DNA of 10,702 nucleotides from Candidatus Adiutrix sp. (GTDB lineage: Bacteria; Desulfobacterota; Desulfarculia; Adiutricales; Adiutricaceae), in NCBI GenBank assembly GCA_031285975.1, contig JAITVE010000138.1, positions 1 to 10,702 of the forward strand, read 5' to 3'. The notes beneath the pieces were generated by a model that was not told the DNA's origin, did no database searches, and saw nothing but the letters and a program-made list of their open reading frames with translations. Positions 6,948 to 10,702 of the stretch are shown in pieces (position 1 is the stretch's first letter; every line of letters starts with the position of its first letter). Position numbers and translations under genes: made by a program.

Positions 6948-8216
6948 ATGGTAAAACACGGACTGGACGACAAAACGGGCTTCGGGCCGGGGCTTTTGTA
7001 CGGCCTGCAGTGGTGGGCGGTGTCGCTGCCGTGTGTGGTGATTATGGGGGTGGTGGCCTCGCGCCTGCATTTCGGCGGCGGGATAGGGGAACAGGTGTGG
7101 TATCTGCAAAAACTCTTCGCCGTCACCGGCCTGGCCACCCTGGCCCAAATCTGCCTCGGCCACCGGCTGCCCCTGGTCATCGGCCCGGCGGCGATTTTGC
7201 TGGTGGCTTTGACGGCTTCCGCCGCTCCCGGCGGGGGCGGGGCGCTCTACCCGGCCATGGCCGTGGGCGGCCTGGTCATCGCCCTGACGGCGGCGGGCGG
7301 CCAGTTGGCCCGCCTGCGCACCCTCTTCACGCCCCGCGTGGTGACGGTTATCCTGGTGCTCATTGCCTTCACCCTCAGCCCCACCATTTTGCGGCTGATG
7401 CTGGACGGCGCGGAACGCCAGGCCGGGCGCCTCTGCTTCGCGGTGGCGACCGTGCTTTTGATGCTGGCCGTCAACCAGCGGCTGAAAGGCATTTGGAAAT
7501 CCCTCACCGTGCTCTTGGGCCTGGCGGGCGGCAGCGTGGCCTATTTCATTATTTTCGGCCTGCCGGAGGCCCAAGCCTACGCGCCCCCGGCGGCCCGCTC
7601 CCTGTGGGTGGCGGAGCCGGCGTTCGAGGCCGGGGCCATCCTGTCTTTCCTGTTCTGCTTCCCGGCCTTGATTGTCAATGAGTTGGGCTCCATTGAATCC
7701 ATCGGCTATATGCTGTCGGCGGACGACATGGCGGGCCGCAGCAAGCGGGGGGTCATCACCCAGGGCCTGTCCAACGTGGCCGCCGGGGCCATGGGGGTGA
7801 TTGGAACGGTGAGCTTTTCCCTGAGCGCGGGGGTCATCGCCGCCACGGGCTGCGCCGCCCGCCGGACGTTGATTCCCGCCGGGCTGGGGCTTTTGGTCTG
7901 CGCCTTCTTCCCGGAAGCGGTGCTGATTTTTTCCAAACTGCCGGGGGCGGTTATGGGGGCCTTGATGCTCTACCTCATGTCCGCGCAACTGGCCAGCGGC
8001 CTGAGCATTTTGGTGGGTGAAAAAAGCATTCAGAACTTCAACGACGCGCTGGCCGTGGGCCTGCCGCTGATGCTCGGCCTCATTGTCTCCATCGCCCCGC
8101 AGACGGCTTTCAGCGGTTTTCCCGAACTGATCCGGCCCATAGCGGGCAACGGCTTCATCGTGGGCACCGTCACGGCCATTTTGCTGGAGCGAATACTGGC
8201 CACGTCACAAAAATAA
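6948..8216 (+). CDS. NCS2 (nucleobase:cation symporter-2) family permease
   Basis: A 422-residue inner-membrane protein that is almost wholly hydrophobic, with roughly a dozen membrane segments, as expected for the uracil/xanthine permease family, whose members take up nucleobases with protons. The first membrane segment has GLLYGLQWWAVSLP (15-28), where most relatives have a Gln-His pair; here it is Q21-W22. The TM8 region reads NELGSIESIGYMLSADD (244-260), with E250 at the place of a substrate-contacting acidic residue. The TM10 signature, normally [Q/E/P]-N-x-G-x4-T-[R/K/G], appears as L292-S-A-G295-VIAA-T300-G301, with the Asn replaced by Ser. The family is clear, but the substrate is uncertain because of these changes. 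It follows the chelatase gene after a 194-bp gap, and 33 bp separate it from the secreted protein gene downstream, which is probably co-transcribed. Confidence 0.88.
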   Translation: MVKHGLDDKTGFGPGLLYGLQWWAVSLPCVVIMGVVASRLHFGGGIGEQVWYLQKLFAVTGLATLAQICLGHRLPLVIGPAAILLVALTASAAPGGGGALYPAMAVGGLVIALTAAGGQLARLRTLFTPRVVTVILVLIAFTLSPTILRLMLDGAERQAGRLCFAVATVLLMLAVNQRLKGIWKSLTVLLGLAGGSVAYFIIFGLPEAQAYAPPAARSLWVAEPAFEAGAILSFLFCFPALIVNELGSIESIGYMLSADDMAGRSKRGVITQGLSNVAAGAMGVIGTVSFSLSAGVIAATGCAARRTLIPAGLGLLVCAFFPEAVLIFSKLPGAVMGALMLYLMSAQLASGLSILVGEKSIQNFNDALAVGLPLMLGLIVSIAPQTAFSGFPELIRPIAGNGFIVGTVTAILLERILATSQK

Positions 8217-8249
8217 CCGGCCAAAAGCCGCGAGAGAAGAGGACAGACC

Positions 8250-8963
8250 ATGAAAATCCCGGTCATCGGCAATGTTTTGGGGCTGTTGATCCTCTCCTGC
8301 ATTGTGGCCGCGCCCGCCATGGCCGAAGTGCAGCCGGAGATCAGCTATGACTATTTTCCGGTGCCGTTTCTCAAGGGCAAAACGGCCAAAGCCATGATCT
8401 CCCTCAGCACGCCGCTGCGCTCCGAAAACGGCTACCGGGTGGTGGGCCGGGCCAACTGGCGGATTAATTTTGAAGAGTTGATGGTCACCCGCCCCAGCAT
8501 TGACGTGTGCCAGGTGGCCGAGCCCAGGGTGGTCTGCACCTGCAAAATAACCCTGCCGCAGCTTCAGGGGGGCGACGCCAAAACCCAGCAGGAATTTAGG
8601 CAAGTCGCGGAAGACACCAGAATCCACGAAATGGAACATTGCCGCCTCGCCGCCCGCTACGCTACCCAGCTGGAACAGGCCTTCCTGGCCCTGAAACCCC
8701 GCGACTGCGACGAACTCGGCCAAGCCCTGATAGAACTCTACAAAAAAATCATCGACGACTGCCGGGTGGCCCAGAAGCGCTTTGATTATGATGAATACGG
8801 CTATGAGCAGTACCTTGATTTGCAGTCCGCCGATCAACCCCTCCCCCGCCTGAACCGCCGCCGCAACACGCCGGAAATTCAAGTCGTCGTCCCCCAAAGC
8901 CCCGAAGAACTGCAACAGGAAGGCATTTACAAAGACGAAAACGGCGTCTGGCGCAACTATTGA
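8250..8963 (+). CDS. secreted HExxH protein, DUF922-like putative Zn-dependent protease
   Basis: A 237-residue protein with a clear Sec signal peptide: MKIP, a hydrophobic core from about 5 to 22, and an AMA cleavage site before E26. The mature part (about 212 residues) is likely periplasmic. Residues 123-135 read TRIHEMEHCRLAA, an HExxH zinc-protease motif (H126, E127, H130) in a helix. Before it are alternating strands (YDYFPV 33-38; WRINFEE 70-76; RVVCTCKITLP 93-103), an arrangement that resembles the DUF922 family of predicted Zn-dependent proteases. Six cysteines remain after cleavage (87, 96, 98, 131, 153, 171), an even number that fits disulfide bonding. The C-terminal tail (about 195-237) is polar and probably flexible. 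A purine-rich AGAAGAGGA lies about 7 nt upstream of the ATG. The substrate is unknown, and the protease activity is predicted only from the motif. Confidence 0.72.
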   Translation: MKIPVIGNVLGLLILSCIVAAPAMAEVQPEISYDYFPVPFLKGKTAKAMISLSTPLRSENGYRVVGRANWRINFEELMVTRPSIDVCQVAEPRVVCTCKITLPQLQGGDAKTQQEFRQVAEDTRIHEMEHCRLAARYATQLEQAFLALKPRDCDELGQALIELYKKIIDDCRVAQKRFDYDEYGYEQYLDLQSADQPLPRLNRRRNTPEIQVVVPQSPEELQQEGIYKDENGVWRNY

Positions 8964-8965
8964 CT

Positions 8966-9011
8966 GCTGCGTAATGCCAACCCAGCCCCGCGTACCGCGC
9001 CACGCAGTAGG
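8966..9011. repeat. Imperfect hairpin after the HExxH gene
   Basis: CTGCTGCGT just after the TGA stop pairs with ACGCAGTAG ending at 9011 (one mismatch), and CGCGTACCGCG inside it forms a second small stem. There is no T-run, so it is not a standard rho-independent terminator. It adjoins the duplicated repeat unit that starts at 9012 and may belong to the same repeat cluster. Confidence 0.35.
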
Positions 9012-9178
9012 CCGCAACGCCGCCTGTCTGAGCCGTGCAGGCGAGTTGTGGCGTTGCTGCACCGAGACATCTATTTGCTAACCGCGCCCTCTTCCCCGCC
9101 CTCACCGCAACGCCACTTGTTCGAGGCGTTCAGCCGAGTTGTGGCGTTGCTGCACGGTCGCCACTGTTTTGCTAACCG
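9012..9178. repeat. Two direct copies of a ~73-nt hairpin-forming unit
   Basis: Copy 1 spans 9012-9084 and copy 2 spans 9105-9178, offset by 93-94 bp. Both start CCGCAACGCC, share an identical 21-nt block (9042-9062 and 9135-9155, ending TTGCTGCAC), and end TTTGCTAACCG. In each copy the beginning pairs with the shared block: GCAACGCCAC (9107-9116) with GTGGCGTTGC (9141-9150) perfectly in copy 2, and GCAACGCCGC (9014-9023) with GTGGCGTTGC (9048-9057) in copy 1 with one G-U pair. The loops differ between copies while the stems are kept. No gene is visible here; the open frames across it simply translate the repeat. Confidence 0.65.
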
Positions 9179-9188
9179 ACACGCAGGT

Positions 9189-9274
9189 CCAGGGGCGCGC
9201 AGCCCCTGGCGCGCGGAGAGTCCAGAGAGGGGCTCGCGCAAGCCCCTCTCTGGCGGGGTTTGGGGCGGCGCCCC
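9189..9274. repeat. Run of three strong GC hairpins
   Basis: Three inverted repeats follow each other. The first is CCAGGGGC/GCCCCTGG (9189-9209, loop GCGCA). The second is a perfect 13-bp stem CCAGAGAGGGGCT/AGCCCCTCTCTGG (9222-9253, loop CGCGCA). The third is GGGGC/GCCCC (9262-9274). None is followed by a T-run. The regular spacing and similar loops suggest a dispersed repeat element rather than a terminator, although it could block read-through transcription into the folE2 promoter region. Confidence 0.6.
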
Positions 9275-9312
9275 ATACAACATTCGCCGCGAAGCCACCA
9301 CTTCTGAAACGT

Positions 9313-9342
9313 TTGACAAGCACCGAACATAAAGTGTAATAT
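9313..9342 (+). promoter_or_regulatory. Sigma-70 type promoter for folE2-murA
   Basis: TTGACA (9313-9318) and TAATAT (9337-9342) are separated by 18 bp, with TG immediately before the -10 box. Transcription would begin near 9349, leaving a leader of about 120 nt before the folE2 ATG at 9469. The region is locally AT-rich in a GC-rich window, which supports the call. Confidence 0.65.
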
Positions 9343-9365
9343 GCTATCCACACGAATGAAGGAAC

Positions 9366-9446
9366 CGGCTTTCCAAGCCGAAGCCCCGGCATCCCGGCGG
9401 TCGGGTCGGTGCGCCTGATACTTTCGAGCAAACCCGACGCGGTCGG
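9366..9446 (+). promoter_or_regulatory. Structured 5' leader of folE2, candidate folate-responsive RNA
   Basis: Three stems can be drawn. One is CGGCTT/AAGCCG (9366-9380, 3-nt loop). The second is a 7-bp stem GTCGGGT/ACCCGAC (9400-9406 with 9432-9438) enclosing a 25-nt, partly unpaired loop in which TGC (9410-9412) can pair with GCA (9428-9430). The third is CCGAC/GTCGG (9434-9438 with 9442-9446). The second and third share the strand 9434-9438, so they cannot form together. There is no T-run, so any control would act on translation; the ribosome binding site (GAGCGG near 9458-9463) lies just downstream. A second class of tetrahydrofolate riboswitch (the folE motif, THF-II) is known upstream of folE genes and has a rod-like stem/internal-loop shape. 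I could not check whether its consensus matches here. Confidence 0.38.
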
Positions 9447-9468
9447 ACTTCACAGCTGAGCGGTAAAA

Positions 9469-10278
9469 ATGAACGATACCAATACCCCGCGCCCAGCGGA
9501 CGCCGTTATGGTGGACGTGCAGAATCAGCCGGATACCCGGCGCATCAAAATAGACAAAGTGGGCGTCAAAGACATCCGCTACCCCATAACGGTCATGGAC
9601 AAGAGCCGGGAGGCCCAGAACACGGTGGCCTCGGTGAACATGTATGTGGATTTGCCGCACCATTACAAGGGCACCCACATGTCCCGCTTCATCGAAGTGC
9701 TCTCCCGCCACCGCAACAGCATTTCCACCCGGAACATCCCGGCCATTCTTTTGGATATCAAGGAACGCCTCAACGCGGCCTCCGCCCATTTGGAACTGAG
9801 CTTCCCCTATTTTATTGAGAAAACCGCCCCGGTCTCCGGCGCGGTGAGCCTGATGGAATATAACTGCACCCTCTTCGGCCGCCAGGACGACCAGGGCGCG
9901 GATTTGACCGTGGGCGTGACTGTGCCCATCACCACCCTCTGCCCCTGCTCCAAGGAAATCAGCAAGTTCGGGGCCCACAACCAGCGCGGCAACGTGCAGG
10001 TGGTGGTGCGCTATAACAAATTTTTCTGGATGGAAGATTTGATCCGCCTGGTGGAGCAATCCTGCTCGTCCGAAGTGTTTTCCCTTCTCAAACGCTCCGA
10101 TGAAAAATTCGTCACCGAGACCGCCTACGAAAACCCCATGTTCGTGGAAGACGTGGTGCGGGAAGTGGCCGTAAAGCTCCTGGCCGACGACACCTTCACC
10201 TGGTTTTCCATTGCCGCTGAAAACTTTGAATCCATCCACAATCATTCCGCCTATGCCTATATTGAGCATACCCGATAA
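9469..10278 (+). CDS. folE2: GTP cyclohydrolase IB (FolE2)
   Basis: A 269-residue cytoplasmic enzyme that converts GTP to 7,8-dihydroneopterin triphosphate, the first step of folate and of queuosine synthesis. It has the family's marks: DVQNQPDTRRIKIDKVGVKD (16-35), YPITV (38-42), KGTHMSRF (67-74), and PITTLCPCSKEIS (153-165) with C158/C160. GAHNQRG (168-174, H170) and the C-terminal FESIHNHSAYAY (253-264) supply further likely metal ligands. FolE2 is unrelated to the zinc-dependent FolE (type IA) and can use other metals; in several bacteria it is induced when zinc is scarce. The length is typical of the family. The ATG at 9469 is preceded by a weak GAGCGG site and a structured leader. murA follows after 12 bp. 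No other folate or queuosine gene is in the window, so its pathway cannot be decided from context. Confidence 0.95.
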   Translation: MNDTNTPRPADAVMVDVQNQPDTRRIKIDKVGVKDIRYPITVMDKSREAQNTVASVNMYVDLPHHYKGTHMSRFIEVLSRHRNSISTRNIPAILLDIKERLNAASAHLELSFPYFIEKTAPVSGAVSLMEYNCTLFGRQDDQGADLTVGVTVPITTLCPCSKEISKFGAHNQRGNVQVVVRYNKFFWMEDLIRLVEQSCSSEVFSLLKRSDEKFVTETAYENPMFVEDVVREVAVKLLADDTFTWFSIAAENFESIHNHSAYAYIEHTR

Positions 10279-10290
10279 GCACACGTATTT

Positions 10291-10702
10291 ATGGATAAAA
10301 TAATTATCGAAGGCGCCCGCCGCCTGGAGGGGGAGGCCCGCGTCAGCGGGGCGAAAAACGCCGCCCTGCCCCTGATGGCCACCGCCATCCTCTGCGACGG
10401 CCCGCTGACCCTGGACAACGTGCCCGACCTCAAAGACCTGGCCACCATGGCCCGCCTCCTGGCGCACATGGGCGGCCGGGCCGACATGGCTGACGGCCGG
10501 GCTGAACTGGACTTATCGTCCCTCACCAGCCCGGAAGCGCCCTATGAACTGGTGAAAACCATGCGGGCCTCGGCCCTGGTGCTGGGGCCGCTTTTGGCCC
10601 GCCACGGCCGGGCGCGGGTGTCCTTGCCCGGCGGCTGCGCCATCGGGGCGCGGCCCATTGACCTGCATCTCAAGGCCCTGGAAGCCATGGGCGCGGTGAT
10701 CG
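10291..10702 (+). CDS. murA: UDP-N-acetylglucosamine 1-carboxyvinyltransferase (MurA), 3' truncated
   Basis: The first 137 codons of MurA, which transfers enolpyruvate from PEP to UDP-GlcNAc in the first committed step of peptidoglycan synthesis in the cytoplasm. The start [30 protein letters not shown] has the catalytic K22-N23 pair in [20 protein letters not shown] (33-47) is conserved, and [16 protein letters not shown] (112-127) carries the PEP-reacting cysteine (C116, equivalent to E. coli C115). It has Cys rather than the Asp found in some fosfomycin-resistant MurA proteins, so it is of the ordinary sensitive type. The ATG is 12 bp after the folE2 stop, with only a weak ribosome binding site (TAAG), so translation is probably coupled to folE2. 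The gene runs off the window end, and the rest of the two-domain fold is not visible. Confidence 0.97.
   Translation, partial: MDKIIIEGARRLEGEARVSGAKNAALPLMATAILCDGPLTLDNVPDLKDLATMARLLAHMGGRADMADGRAELDLSSLTSPEAPYELVKTMRASALVLGPLLARHGRARVSLPGGCAIGARPIDLHLKALEAMGAVI

Noticed and set aside
9012..9178. CRISPR array
   Set aside because: Only two copies, a hairpin unit far longer than usual repeats, only about 20 nt between units, and no cas genes.
9222..9253. Rho-independent terminator at the 13-bp stem
   Set aside because: The stem is strong but is followed by CGGGGTTTGG rather than a T-run, and it is part of a repeated hairpin series.
9048..9332. Small open frames across the 505-bp gap
   Set aside because: They translate the duplicated repeat and GC hairpins, have no ribosome binding sites, and give no recognisable protein.
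9172..10467. A 431-codon minus-strand open frame spanning folE2 and the hairpin cassette
   Set aside because: It lies opposite an unmistakable FolE2 frame and crosses repeats and a promoter; it is a shadow.

Overview
The window is about 10.7 kb of GC-rich bacterial chromosome with every recognisable gene on the + strand. Codons end heavily in G/C throughout, and the mix of genes (an AAA+/VWA chelatase fusion, a radical SAM/SPASM enzyme, FolE2, short dispersed hairpin repeats between genes) would suit a high-GC anaerobic deltaproteobacterium (Desulfobacterota-like). That placement is an inference, since there is no rRNA or taxonomic marker in the window.

Layout. (1) Bases 1-183 are the last 60 codons of a CoaBC-type coenzyme A gene. 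(2) Bases 232-6753 form a compact four-gene block: radical SAM/SPASM protein, HyuA-type hydantoinase/oxoprolinase ATPase, TPR-glycosyltransferase fusion, and ChlI/ChlD-type AAA+ plus VWA chelatase fusion. The first two genes are 10 bp apart and the last two junctions each overlap by 11 bp, so the block is almost certainly one translationally coupled transcript. (3) A 194-bp gap carries a REP-like inverted repeat, followed by a divergent NCS2 (uracil/xanthine family) permease and a secreted HExxH putative zinc protease (DUF922-like). (4) A 505-bp gap holds a duplicated ~73-nt hairpin unit, a run of three strong GC hairpins, and then a good sigma-70 promoter and a ~120-nt structured leader. (5) folE2 (GTP cyclohydrolase IB) follows, and 12 bp later murA, which runs off the window end.

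How the genes work together. CoaBC, FolE2 and MurA are ordinary housekeeping enzymes for CoA, pterin/folate (or queuosine) and peptidoglycan precursors. The four-gene block is the unexplained part: each protein belongs to a known family, but the usual partners (HyuB for HyuA, a CobN/BchH large subunit for the chelatase ATPase) are not in the window, and no single known pathway uses all four. The other item most worth checking is the folE2 leader, which has two mutually exclusive stems between a promoter and the start codon and may be a folate-responsive riboswitch.
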